Shown: one piece after another, positions 10,876 through 22,608 of the stretch
Position numbering within the stretch: position 1 is the stretch's first letter
Layout of the letters: every line of letters begins with the position of its first letter
From: Humulus lupulus
Taxonomy: Eukaryota > Streptophyta > Magnoliopsida > Rosales > Cannabaceae
Direction of reading: 5' to 3'
DNA: 64,000 nt
Assembly: GCF_963169125.1 (NCBI RefSeq)
Contig: NC_084800.1
Coordinates: forward strand, 144,704,397 to 144,768,396
Translations under genes and position numbers: made by a program
Notes under the pieces: generated by a model
Databases searched by the model: none
What the model saw: the letters and a program-made list of their open reading frames with translations, nothing else
Told to the model about the DNA's origin: nothing

Positions 10876-12892
10876 TGTTAGAATTAAAGCCCCAAAAGCA
10901 TGTAAAGACATTTTATTGGTTTTGAATAAAAGTACAATTTTATTATATTTTAATGTTATAATTATTCCTTGAATTAATTATATAATAATATTAAGAAAAT
11001 TCCATATTCATTCATCAGAATATGATCTTGTATTAGTACGAGAGAATTAAGATCATACATAATGAATAAAATAGTCAGTAACATATTAAAGTAAGGAATA
11101 AAATAGTCAGTAACATATTAAAGTAAGGAATCTTTAATGAATGGTTGCTAGTATGGTTTGCTAAGCATATGAAATGCAAGTAATCTATATTCGGATTACT
11201 GATGTGGATAAACATCTTAGTAAAGGTGTTGTATATAATAGAGATTATATATGACAGGACCGATGAGAATTAATTATCATTATAAACTTGTCATTTGACG
11301 TAAAGATTTAATTCTTATCATAGTAGATGATCATTTGTAGATCAGTCTAAATTCTGAGTATTCATGAACACCTGTTTATGTTTATTGGATCTTTTGATTC
11401 ACTCGTTAAGGTCTCTTAGAATAATAAGACTAATGACTTTTGTTTTGGAGATTTAATATCATGGATGGTTGGGAACATGAATTACAATAATGAAATCCAT
11501 GCTTTCCTAAACGGATCGAATATTGGTTCCCTTAAGGGTTCATGCTGGAATTGAATAATTATAAAGCTCAAATCTATAATTAGATTATAGATTAATTATT
11601 CACTAGTGAATTAATGGTACTTAAGGATCAAGAGGTAATTAGAAGAGTAAAACGGTAATTTTGACCAGCTCTAATTAACGAACCAATAATGGAGGACAAA
11701 ACTACATATATTGATAATATCAATGGACTACTAGAGAAAACTCTATAAATAGTTAGAGTGCAACTCCATATTTATAGTGGAGTAATCATGGAATTAATAA
11801 ATAAGATTATTAGATTAAATAGTTTAATTAATAATCTGGTTTATTGGAGCTTTGTATTATAGGTCCATGGTCCCCAGATCACCTTTGTCCTACATTGTCA
11901 AGGGTAAGGATGTTAAAAGAAAGATTTGTTAAGAGAAATGACTAAATTGCAAATGAATTAATTTTTCAGGGCAAGGAAATAATTATTTGACAATTATGGG
12001 TAATTGATTAATTGTGAATTAATTAATTATTTAACTATATAGTTTTTTGTTTTGAAAAACTATAAGTTATAATTAATATTAATCTTGTTTGGATTAATAT
12101 AAAGATAGAAATAATAAATATCTTATTTAAAATATGATATTTATTTATTTAATTTATAACTGATATTTTAAGATAAAGACTGATATTTATGTTGGAATAA
12201 ATATCTTGTCTTAAAAGTTAATTAAATAAACAAATGAGAAAATTACGGCAATGCTAATAGAGCTGGGCGACACACAGTGTGTGGCGCCTAGCATCAAGAT
12301 TTTTTATCCCCAGTATTTGAATTTTGAATTTAAAATAAATTTGCTTAATCAGTTATTTAATTATTCTTTTTTTAAATATAATTTAAATAGATAATTAAAT
12401 GAAAATATCTAATCAATTTTAATTTGAATTAAATAAAGATTATTTAATTAGATTAAATATCTTTATAAATCTGATATACTTGATATTCAGAATAATAATC
12501 AAACTCTCTCAAAAGTGATAGTTTTCTCTAAACCTGAAAAACTATTCTAAACATTCTCCTTGTCAAAACTTTCTAAATCTCATGTGTTGAGTACATCTAG
12601 GGAGTCACATAAATCAACATTTTGAATCCTACGTGCCCACACACGTCCTTGTGTGTTTGAGGATTGGTCTAGAAGATCAGGGTGTGAGATCTCATAACAC
12701 TGGATAGGAAGATCGTTGATTTATTCAAAACATCTCAAGGACACTTGATAGGCTATAAGAGATAATCTCTAATCTATTTGTATGTGATTTAATATTTTTT
12801 ATATGTGTATGATCCTGGCTGATATTAATATTTATTAAAATGTGTCCATATATTCCGCTGCGTACATTTGATTTGATCATTTAATACCAACA
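10876..12892 (+). repeat. C1 left LTR (2017 bp)
   Basis: It begins TGTTAGAATTAAAG and ends ATACCAACA. It is AT-rich throughout. It aligns with 36685-38705 with many substitutions and small indels. A 32-bp unit (GAATAAAATAGTCAGT...) is tandemly duplicated here (11064-11095, 11096-11127) but single in the right LTR. The sequence after it does not resemble the usual copia initiator-Met primer site, so the primer region is altered or unusual. Confidence 0.85.
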
Positions 12893-13896
12893 ATTTGTAT
12901 GTGAGCAATCTATACATATATATATTAAATACTATGTGGGTTTCGTGCATTTGTTTATGTTGATATGTATATTGAATGGATAGATATTTTTTTTGAATGT
13001 ATGGTTGAATGATGGATTGTTAATTATATGATGATGTTGGGTTAGGAATTTTATTGTTTTTCTAGATCTTGTGTAAGCCATAAAGGGCATAGGATTTTTT
13101 GTAATTTTAATTTATTGAAATTTAAACTGAAAATCTGTACACAAAGAAAATTGGAAGGACCCGAGCCAAGGGCTTGAGCTCTAGTCGCACGCACAAGCCC
13201 CGTGGCTGCCTCACCCACGCGCACACCCAGGTTTCGAGCTCCCATCTCTCGTGTGCGACACCCAACCCGAGCCCCTGCTCCCTCGCACGTGCCCCTGGTG
13301 CTTCCCACAAGCAGCGCCTCATGTGCATGACACTTGTCGAGGAGCCCCGCATACACCCAGTGCCTGTCCGAGCCCCGCCTGCGCCTGACCCCTATCGTGT
13401 GCGCACCTGCGTGCTCACCAGCCTGCCCAACCATGCACTTGTGCCCATGGCACCTTGTGCCACCAATCATAGGGTTCCTAGGGCATCAATCTTGGCGCCC
13501 AAAACCCTAATTCCTAAGTTGTTATAAAATATCTTTTATTTAATTAATTTTTAAATTATTTGAATTTAAAAGTTTAATTATCTTATTTTATTTTATTAGA
13601 AAATAAAATATCTTTTAGTTGGTTAAGATATTTTAATATCTTAAGTTTAAACAATTATTTGAATTTAATTATTTAAATTCAACTAAATTTAAAAGATGAC
13701 AAAATTGATCATTTAATTAAAAGTTAGTTTTAATTAAATAAATTAAATAGAAAATTTGTTTTGAATAACTTGGGCAAAACAAAGTTCCTAAAGATTAGCA
13801 AGAAAGCCTAAAGGAGAGGATGAGCATTCTTGGAGAGGCTTAGATTGCAATTTTATTTCTAATGTTTTCAAAGGGTTGTAAATCTTAGAAATACCC
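12893..13896 (+). other. C1 leader, first part, with an internal GC-rich island
   Basis: This is non-coding sequence between the C1 left LTR and the C2 insertion. Most is AT-rich. Positions 13140-13515 are markedly C/G-rich (repeated CGAGCCCC, GTGCCC and ACGCGCAC). The island is bounded by AT-rich DNA on both sides. ORFs across it (13174-13527 + and 13051-13470 -) resemble no protein I recognise. It stops at the target site TACCC (13892-13896) of C2. Confidence 0.55.
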
Positions 13897-14089
13897 TGTT
13901 GACAGTTAGAAGAAAATAGTTTTTTAATGTTTTGATCTTTGGGATTCCTAGGAATAGGAATCAGTACCTATTCCTGTATTTAATGTAATTACTTATGTAT
14001 TTCCTATATATACCTCTAGTCCTAGGTTGTACAGAATCATCAGTGAATAGAAATATAGTAAGAAACAGTTTTTCCTCACCATTTCATCA
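13897..14089 (+). repeat. C2 left LTR
   Basis: It begins TGTTGACAG, ends TTTCATCA and is 193 bp long. A TATATATA box lies at about 14006-14013. It differs from the right LTR only at ATCAGT versus ACCGGT (two substitutions). Confidence 0.97.
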
Positions 14090-14101
14090 TGGTATCAGAG
14101 C
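14090..14101 (+). promoter_or_regulatory. C2 primer binding site (initiator Met tRNA)
   Basis: TGGTATCAGAGC directly follows the left LTR. This is the standard plant copia primer site, complementary to the 3' end of initiator methionine tRNA. Confidence 0.95.
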
Positions 14102-14317
14102 TGTAAGGCTTGATTATGTCCCCCCCTCAGCTTTCCTCAATTTTTTCCGGCGGTCGTCCCTCTTTCCAGTCGCAAACCAGTCCGGCGACACTCCAGACCT
14201 CCGGCGAAGTCATTTGGCACCTGCTCCAGACCTGCAGTCGCTCCACTCCGGCGCTCAACCTCCAGTCGCTCCTCTCCGGCGTTATCTCCAGTGTCTCGGC
14301 CAGTCCAATCCGGCGGC

Positions 14318-16743
14318 TGTAACGCCCTACTTCCTTAGAGCCGTTACTAAGTGAGTTTTTAAGACGAAATAGTGTGCAATGAACTCGCTAACTGAGGTTT
14401 TGAGCAAAAGTGTGACTAATTAAAAGTTAAGGCTGTAATCTTTGAAAATGCGTCGTTTCATTAAAACTTCTATCATTAAACATTTGGGATCCCAAAATAA
14501 GGTTTGAAAACTAATTACATCTTGAAATAAGGTTACAGTTAAGAAATCATAAAATCATAGATTATTACAGCCATTTTCGAATAAACCCCCAACCAAAGCA
14601 GTCGGGCAGGCCAAACATGTACGCGTCGCTTCACGCTCTCCGTACTCATGGTTGGTTGACTCAGTCATTGCCCTTACCTGCAACACAGAGCACCCGTGAG
14701 CCGAAGCCCAGCAAGAAAACTCATGCAGAACATAACATATGCAGTTATACAGTTTTTCATAACAGATAATCCACAGATAAACAAGTCAACCATTAGACTA
14801 AGCAAACACGGCCAAGCCGCCCCAGAGCCTTACCGAAGCCTGGGGTATCGGTTCTCACCGCGAGGATAACTCATGTATCCCTTGGGTCCCACCCTGAATA
14901 TAGCATCCCATGTGCTAGGTGTTACTTTCGGCCCACGGCCGCCCCGGCCTACGCCGTACTCGGCCCTTGCCGTTCATTTCATCATAATCACACATATAGT
15001 ACATTCAAAATAATCATTCACACACATCATGATTCATTTAAGGTTAAACATTTGCACACAACACAATATGGGGCCATGCCCTGCAATCATCTCATCATGC
15101 AACATGCAATATAGGGCCATGCCCGGCAATCACACTATGGGCTCATGCCCTATCCTACGGGTGTTATAGTTTTCTTACCTTTCCAATCAATAGCTTAGAT
15201 CACCTGACTCCTTGAGCACGATCCCACTCGAGCCTTAGCGCACACCTAGGCACAAACATAGGTCAAAGTCAACACCGAACCCCAAGTCCGAATACCTAGC
15301 CTCGGGACCAATCCCGAGCCCCCGGGAAGTCCCAAATCCCCAAAACAAAGCGGCGGAATCGAGCCCCGAACCCTAGGTCAAAATCCCTCATAAAAACCCA
15401 AAAATTCACCCCTGTGAACAGTGCAGCGCTACAGCGCTCTAAAGAGGGCGCTGTAGCGCTACAAGCAGAACACTCCCCCCAGAGCAGGGGCTAGCGCTAC
15501 AGCGCCCACTGACTAGCGCTGTAGCGCTAGTTGCAGCCCAGCAGAACCAAAAATCGCATCTTGCGATTTTCTCCTCCCATTTCAACTCCAAACTTGTCCA
15601 AACCTTTTCCAAACCCAAAATCAAGCTTATACACACTCCACACTCATCCCAAGCATCCCAAGAACTCAAAACCCAATCACATTCAACCCAAATCTCAAAA
15701 TCTAACATGATGAACTCAAAAACCAGAAATTCAATCAACAAAAAAGTTAAAGGCTTAGAATTCTTACCATTGATGCAATTTCGACCTTGATTCAACCCTA
15801 GGCCTCCTTAGTTTGTTCATCCTCAAAGCTTGCCCAGAAATCCCCTAAAGTTCCCAACAACTCAGTTCAAAACACAGCTCAAACCAGCCAAAACCCTAAA
15901 ACAGAAATCCTCAAGAACTTACCTCAAGTTTCAGATGTTCTTGCTAATCCTTGCCAAGTCTTCAAGTGTGACCTTAAGATTCTTGATGCACAGCCTATCC
16001 TAGCTCCCCACTGAGCTTGACCTCAAGAAAAATGAAGAGAAGAGGTGCTAGAACCCCCAAACCGATCCCTTAGAAAACCCATCAGTTTTCTCTCTTTTCT
16101 TTCTTTCCTTTTTCCTTTCTTTTTCAGCCCCTTTACTCTATTCTACAAAATCCACTAAGTGTATAAAGCCTTATTTATTCTATCTTCAAAAGCCAATTGA
16201 CCAAAATGCCCTCCCTATTAATTCTAAACCTTTTTTCCCAAGTAGGGCCATTTTAGTCATTTACCCAATTCCCGCTAATCCTCAAGTGTCTCTAATATTT
16301 TCCCGTTGCTTCCCAATACCTGATAAATCACCAAATAATTATCCCCCATCATCAAAGTAAATCTCAATCTATTTCTCTGAATTCCTGTTCATACCTCCAG
16401 GCTCGCCCCGAGCCGGGTATAAATTCCCGTCATGAATTTCCGCTAGCCTGCTCACTGGGATCGCCTCGAGTCACAAATCACAGATACATCCACATCACAA
16501 TGTGGTCTCAACAATCATCACATATCAATGCAGTTATGCCCAACATGGCCAAAATTACAATTATGCCCTTCTAACACGATCCGGGCCTACATGCATACTA
16601 ACATACATAGTCATGCATCTCAGATAAACAAATGGTCATATAACATGCATTTAAATCATTAAAATCACACATAAATCCCATCATGCCCTCCTGGCAAGCT
16701 AATCAAGGCCCTCAAGCCTTATTAGCGGATTTGGGTCGTTACA
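14318..16743 (-). repeat. S1: solo chromovirus LTR inside C2 (2426 bp)
   Basis: The boundaries read TGTAACGCC and GGTCGTTACA on the + strand, a 7-bp terminal inverted repeat. GCGGC lies on both sides (14313-14317, 16744-16748). No internal region is present. It resembles S2 (45145-47456) closely and the LTRs of G1, G2 and G3 more distantly. Orientation is judged from G2, where the polypurine tract lies on the right. The block 15425-15530 contains two near-identical hairpins. It separates the C2 leader from the C2 gag start. Confidence 0.95.
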
Positions 16744-16845
16744 GCGGCAGTCCTGTCCGGCGGCGCTACAGTCGGCCCCCCGTAGCCCTCAGAAGCTCTC
16801 GACCCCACTCTTAGCACAGAGGCTCTCGGGTCGCTTCTCTCTGTG

Positions 16846-19800
16846 ATGTCGAATAGTGAGGAAGTTACCTCTCAAAATATTGGGCCTTACTCAACCCAGC
16901 CCAATGAAGGTAACCCTAACCCCAACTCAGCCCACACTCAGCCCAGTGGGTCTATGGGCTCTCTTTATAACCTTGATAGTGGTTCACTTAATATTACAGC
17001 CCATAAACTTGATGGAAAAAATTATTTACAATGGGCCCAATCTGTCAAACTTGTTATTTGTGGTCGTGGTAAACTAAGATACATTACTGGTGATCTCCCT
17101 GCACCTCTTTTCAATGATCCTACATACAAGGTATGGCAGGCTGAAAATTCTATTGTACTTGCATGGTTAATTAATTCAATGGACTCAAAAATCAGCCGCA
17201 AATATCTGTTCTTTAAGACTGCTAAGGAGGTGTGGGACGCTGCCCAGAAAATGTATTTTGACCTTGGTAACGCCTCTCAGATTTTCGAAATCCGTACCAA
17301 GCTTAAAGAAATCAAGCAAGGTAATCAAACTGTTACCCAATATTTTTCCGACTTACAAGACTTGTGGCAGGAGCTCGATTTGTATCTGGATACCACACCA
17401 CTATGTGGTAACTGCACTATAATCCAGCGGCAGCAGTTAGAGAAAGAACGAGTCTTTGAATTTCTTACAGGGTTAAACAGTAATCTTGATGAAGTTAGAG
17501 GTCGTCTAGTAGGTCGTGCCCCATTTCCCGACACTGAAGAAGCCTTCTCTGAGGTTAGACGTGAAGAAGCACGTTGTCGTGTCATGCTCACTACTCCTGA
17601 CCTGCAGCCCATTGAAAGCTCAGCTCTCGTATCAAAATCTGGCCCTCCACCACATGGCATATCCACTCCCGACCCTCGACCTAATCGTAAGGGTGATCGA
17701 CCTTGGTGTGATCACTGCCAACGTCACGGTCATACTCGATCTACTTGTTGGGTTATCCATGGTAAACCACCCAATTGGACCCCTCGCTGCCAAAATGAAA
17801 GAAAGGCCTATCAAACTCAAACTGAGAGTACCAATGATCAGAATAGTGCTGGTACCCCTTCATTCAGTAAGGAACAACTTGCCCACCTGTACACTCTTTT
17901 GAGTCAATCATCCATAAAACCCAGTTTCGGTCCTGAGACTCATAGTGCCTCTGTTGCACACTCTGGTAATCTTTCTTCCACCTCCAACACACCATGGATC
18001 ATCGATTCGGGCGCCCCTGATCACATGACAGGTTTACCACATTTGTTTGATACTTATTCTCCATGTTCCACTAAATCTAGTGTCACAATTGCAAATGGCA
18101 CCCATTCTCCTATTGTTGGAATAGGCACTATTAAATTATCTGCTGACCTCATTCTTAAATCAGTACTTTATGTTCCTTCTTTGAAATGCAATTTAATCTC
18201 TGTCAAAAAATTAACCAGTGATAATCATTACTTCGCTAAATTCATGTCAAATTCTTGTCAATTTCAGGATCTATCATCGGGGAGGATGATTGGCAGTGCT
18301 AGGGTTCATAACGGACTTTATTTCTTTGAAAGGCAACATCCAGTTAACGAGCTCTCTTCTCTACTACGTTTGGGTTCAAGTTCTATTTCTAATTCTTGTT
18401 CAAGTTCATCATTTGTTTCAAACTCTGTTTCAAAAACAATTATGTTATGGCATTGTCGACTTGGGCATCCAAGTTTTTTATATTTAAAACACTTATTCCC
18501 ATCGTTTTTTGTAAATAAGAATATTACAGATTTTCATTGTGATATTTGTCAATTTGCCAAGCACACACGGATTTCGTTTCCTCACAAAATATATACACCT
18601 TCCAACCCATTCTCTCTGATTCATAGTGACATAGCGATGGTTTATCTCTTTCATTGATGATCACACACGTCTCACTTGGGTCTATCTTCTTAAAAGTAAG
18701 TCTGAAACATGCCAAATTTTTCAAAACTTTCATCAAATGATCCAAACACAGTACCAAACATCTATAAGAATACTCCGTACCAACAATGGTACTGAGTATT
18801 TCAATACCACTCTTGGTCCCTATCTTCTCAAAAATGGGATTGTCCTTCAAAGCTTGTGTGTTGATACTCCGCAACAGAATGGAGTTGCTGAACGCAAAAA
18901 TCGTCATCTCTTAGAAGTAGCTCGTGCTCTTATGTTCACTATGCATGTCCCTAAACATCTTTGGGGCGATGTTATCCTTACTGCTGCTTATCTCATTAAT
19001 CGCCTCCCTAGTCGACCCCTTCAGTTCAAAACACCATATTCTGTTCTTCAATCTCTACATCCTCACATCTCTACAAATACTCTACCTATTAAAGTATTTG
19101 GTTGCACTGCTTTTGTGCATGTTCACTCCCACCATCGGAGTAAATTTGATCCTAGAGCCATTAAGACTGTGTTTTTGGGTTACTCTCCTACCCAAAAAGG
19201 TTATCAGTGTTATTGTCCCATCACCAAAAAAACATTCATCTCATGTGACGTCACATTTTTCGAGGATACTCTTTACTTCACTCTCACATCGCTTCAGGGG
19301 GAGTCCAACCATCACCAGCAAGAAGCTCAGTGGTCGTGGGGGTTAGAATTACCCTTAACAACTATTTTTCCATTTACCTCTTCCACTCCACTTTCTTCTG
19401 AACCAGATATCCAGACTCTCCCTCCTGAACAAGAAAATCCACCAACCTCTCCTAAAAACACTGAACTTGAAGAACATCCTCAAGACCAAAACGTCAGAAA
19501 GAGATTCGGGTGTATTCCAGGAGAAATAAACAAGTTATGAATCCTCAGCACAGTCAAACGCCCAATCCGGTGATGGAACCGCTTCCCTCAAAAGATCCAG
19601 GTATTCTCCCATCTAACAAACAGACAGATCTAGATATTCCTATTGCATTAAGGAAAGGAACCAGATCATGTACCCAACACCCCATTTCAAAGTTCATTTC
19701 TTACTCAAAATTGTCATCTCCATTTAAAGCTTTCACCTCGAATCTATCAAATATTGTGATTCCCAGAAATATCAAAGAAGCTCTTGATTCTCCTCAGTGG

Positions 19801-21320
19801 AAAGCAGCAGTGCTTGAAGAAATAAGAGCACTTAAACATAATGGAACGTGGAAATTAGTAGAGCTACCACCAGACAAGAAGGTAATAGGGTGCAAATGGG
19901 TGTTCACCGTCAAATTCAATGCAAATGGATCTATTGAGAGGTACAAAGCTCGGTTAGTTGCCAAGGGGTTTACTCAAACTTATGGAATTGACTACACGGA
20001 AACATTCGCTCCAGTTGCCAAACTCAACACTATCAGAGTTCTTCTCTCACTAGCGGTTAACATGGATTGGGAATTACATCAGCTTGATGTAAAGAATGCA
20101 TTCTTGAATGGGGAACTTGAAGAAGAAGAAGTGTATATGAGTCAGCCTCCGGGATTTGAAGAATCTCTCAAGACAACCTGGTACGGCTTAAAACAATCAC
20201 AGTTTGCAAACTGAACAAATCTCTCTACGGCTTGAAACAATCTCCCCGAGCATGGTTCAATTGTTTCCTGAAAGTTGTCAAAGGGCTTGGGTACATACAA
20301 GGCCAGACTGATCACACTCTCTTTGTCAAACACTTAGGAAGTGGAAAATTTGCGATATTAATCGTATATGTTGATAACATAATTATCACTGGTAATCACA
20401 TTGAGGAGATAAACTCAATCAAAGAAATGTTGGCAAAGGAGTTCGAAGTCAAAGATCTCGGTGCTCTCAAATATTTTATGGGTATAGAATTTACTAGAAG
20501 TAAAAAAGGTATTTCCGTGTCCCAGAGAAAATACACTCTAGATCTTCTAAAGGAGATAGGAATGCTCAGAAGTAGACCCAGCAAAACTCCAATTGAGCTC
20601 GGAGACAAAAAGAAAATGTTCGAAGGAAGTCCAGTTGACAAGGGGAAGTACCAACAGCTGGTAGGAAAACTCATCTACCTCTCACATACTAGACCCGACA
20701 TTGCTTTTGCAGTGAGTCTAGTCAGTCAATACATGCATGATCCGTGTCAAGGACATCTCAATGCAGTGTATCGAATTCAGAGATATCTCAAGCAAACTCC
20801 AGGAAAGGGTCTTTTTTTCAGGAAGACAACTGAGAGAAAGGTTGAAGTGTTCACAGATGCAGACTGGGCTGGTTCAATTGATGATAGAAAGTCTACATCT
20901 GGATATTGCACAATGGTATGGGGGAATGTAACCACATGGCGAAGTAAAAAGCAAACTGTGGTTGCAAGAAGCAGTACAGAAGCAGAGTATAGAGCCATGG
21001 CTCATGGAGTGTGTGAAGCTATATGGATCAAACATCTACTAGAAGAATTGAAGATTAAATATGAAGCCCCTATTCAGCTCTACTGTGATAACCAATCTAC
21101 TATCAGCATTGTACATAACCCTATACATCATGACAGAACCAAACAAGTGGAAGTTTACCGCCACTTCATCAAAGAAAAATTTGACAGAGGAGTTATCAGC
21201 ATTAGATACGTGCATACTAATCAACAACTTGCTGATATTCTCACAAAGGGACTATCTGAACAAACATTTGATTTTCTTGTAAACAAGCTTGGACTCATCA
21301 ATATCTATAGTCCAGCTTGA
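16846..21320 (+). pseudogene. gag-pol: C2 gag-pol polyprotein, broken by two frameshifts, a deletion and a templated insertion
   Basis: Start ATG is at 16846 (MSNSEEVTSQN). Order: copia gag (YLQWAQSVKL, WLINSMD, VTQYFSDLQDLW), zinc knuckle CDHCQRHGHTRSTC (about 17708-17749), and protease with WIIDSGAPDHMTG (about 17995). Then a pre-integrase zinc region (WHCRLGHPS...CDICQFAKH), integrase core (ILRTNNGTEY, TPQQNGVAERKNRHLLE), reverse transcriptase ([14 protein letters not shown]) and RNase H (DADWAGSIDDRKSTSGY) ending at 21320. Breaks: a frame-changing deletion near 18628, just after HSDI; a one-base shift near 19500; and a 23-nt insertion at 20178-20200. The RT box reads YVDN instead of the usual YVDD, a loss of a catalytic Asp. 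The copy should be inactive. Confidence 0.95.
20178..20200 (+). other. 23-nt templated insertion in C2 reverse transcriptase
   Basis: Between AGACAAC (ending 20177) and AGTTTGC (20201) there is an extra 23 nt. Its bases 20182-20198 match 20226-20242 (TACGGCTTGAAACAATC) at 16 of 17 positions. Removing it restores a continuous reading frame between the two flanking ORFs (frame change of two). It looks like a copy of sequence 44 bp downstream, made during template switching or repair. Confidence 0.85.
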
Positions 21321-21327
21321 GGGGGAG

Positions 21328-21520
21328 TGTTGACAGTTAGAAGAAAATAGTTTTTTAATGTTTTGATCTTTGGGATTCCTAGGAATAGGAACCGGTACCT
21401 ATTCCTGTATTTAATGTAATTACTTATGTATTTCCTATATATACCTCTAGTCCTAGGTTGTACAGAATCATCAGTGAATAGAAATATAGTAAGAAACAGT
21501 TTTTCCTCACCATTTCATCA
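21328..21520 (+). repeat. C2 right LTR with upstream polypurine tract
   Basis: It is identical to the left LTR except for two bases. The GAGGGGGAG tract at 21319-21327 immediately precedes it and is the expected plus-strand primer. The pol stop codon lies just before that tract. TACCC follows at 21521. Confidence 0.97.
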
Positions 21521-22608
21521 TACCCATTAGTACTCAGTTCATCATTTATTGTATTTATTTAAAGAAATGTTCATTGATGTTTGATTGATAACATGATCAT
21601 GCATTAGTCAATTACATGCCATTCATGAAACCCCACACAGTTTCTCATTAATCATGCATCTTTTAGAAACATGATTATCTAGGATTGTCCTATTTGTTTA
21701 TATGAATTGTTTTTGGTGAAATCAATTGCATGTAAACTACTAAGTATTAAATTAGTTAAAACTTGACAAATCACACCATAATAAAGGCAATAGTTTTTTA
21801 TAGGCCTTTAAGATAACCAACATGTAAACTACTAAGTATTAAATTAGTTAAAACTTGACAAATCACACCATAATAAAGGCAATAGTTTTTTATAGGCCTT
21901 TAAGATAACCAACTTTATGTAAAAAGCGTTTTAGTAAAGTTAGATGAATGTAATGGGTAATTATTTAGATCACATTAATTATAGAAACATACTCTTTTAC
22001 AATTATGATTTAATTGATTAGTTTAATAAAAACACATTTAATCTAAAATAGTAAGTGGGAGAAGGTGAACATCTCATTGTGACCTATGACCTCCATTATT
22101 AGTACAACAACGTGAGATATGAATAGGGCCTCGAGGTGGCTTTGTTTCCGTCCCCCTAGGGAAGGTTTCTAGACATATCAATACCAAGGTTGGCTTCTTA
22201 CAAAGATAGGAGGAAATGATGTATTTTAGGCTTGACCGACCCTAAGGCAGCACTCTCTAAGTTAAGTCATGAATTTTGAAATAATGGGTTACACTTACAA
22301 AGATGTAATTAAGCTTTTGCGGTGGATAATTACATCTTGACCAAACCAACGGTAATTTATATTTAAAAGAGAAAATAAAGAGTTATTTTAAGCTTTAAAT
22401 TATAAAGATAAAGATTGTCTTATAAGCTATCTGAATTTAACTTGACCGACCCTAAGGCGACACTTTATTTGTTGGCTAGTTTTATCATGGAAAGTAAATG
22501 TTAATTTGTGTGGTTTAATTGTTGCATTCATGCATCATGTTTACTTTACAAAACATTGATATTTCTTCAAATGATCATATTATTGTTTTTTATTTTATTT
22601 TAGTTAAA
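21521..22608 (+). other. C1 leader, second part, with a 92-bp tandem duplication
   Basis: C1 leader sequence continues after C2. It includes an exact 92-bp tandem duplication (21729-21820 and 21821-21912, starting CATGTAAACTAC). Two short copies of CTTGACCGACCCTAAGGC occur near 22231 and 22440. A TTTTATTTTAG acceptor-like sequence ends eight bases before the likely gag ATG at 22609. No protein-coding signal is seen. Confidence 0.6.

Larger units (their letters stand above)
13897..21520 (+). mobile_element. C2: young Ty1/copia retrotransposon carrying a solo LTR
   Basis: LTRs of 193 bp lie at 13897-14089 and 21328-21520 and differ at two positions. The flanks are TACCC on both sides (13892-13896 and 21521-21525). 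An initiator-Met primer site follows the left LTR and a polypurine tract precedes the right LTR. Without the solo LTR S1 and one copy of its target duplication the element is about 5.2 kb, normal for copia. It lies inside the leader of C1. The gag-pol frame is broken in at least three places, so the copy is not autonomous. Confidence 0.97.

Noticed and set aside
10876..12892. C1 left LTR as an independent solo LTR
   Set aside because: Its own flanks (ACATG and ATTTG) do not match, whereas the outer flanks of both C1 LTRs match and rejoin H0.
13174..13527. Plus-strand 117 aa ORF as a host gene
   Set aside because: Low-complexity Pro/Ser/His composition in a GC island of the copia leader, overlapping minus-strand ORFs, no recognised domain.
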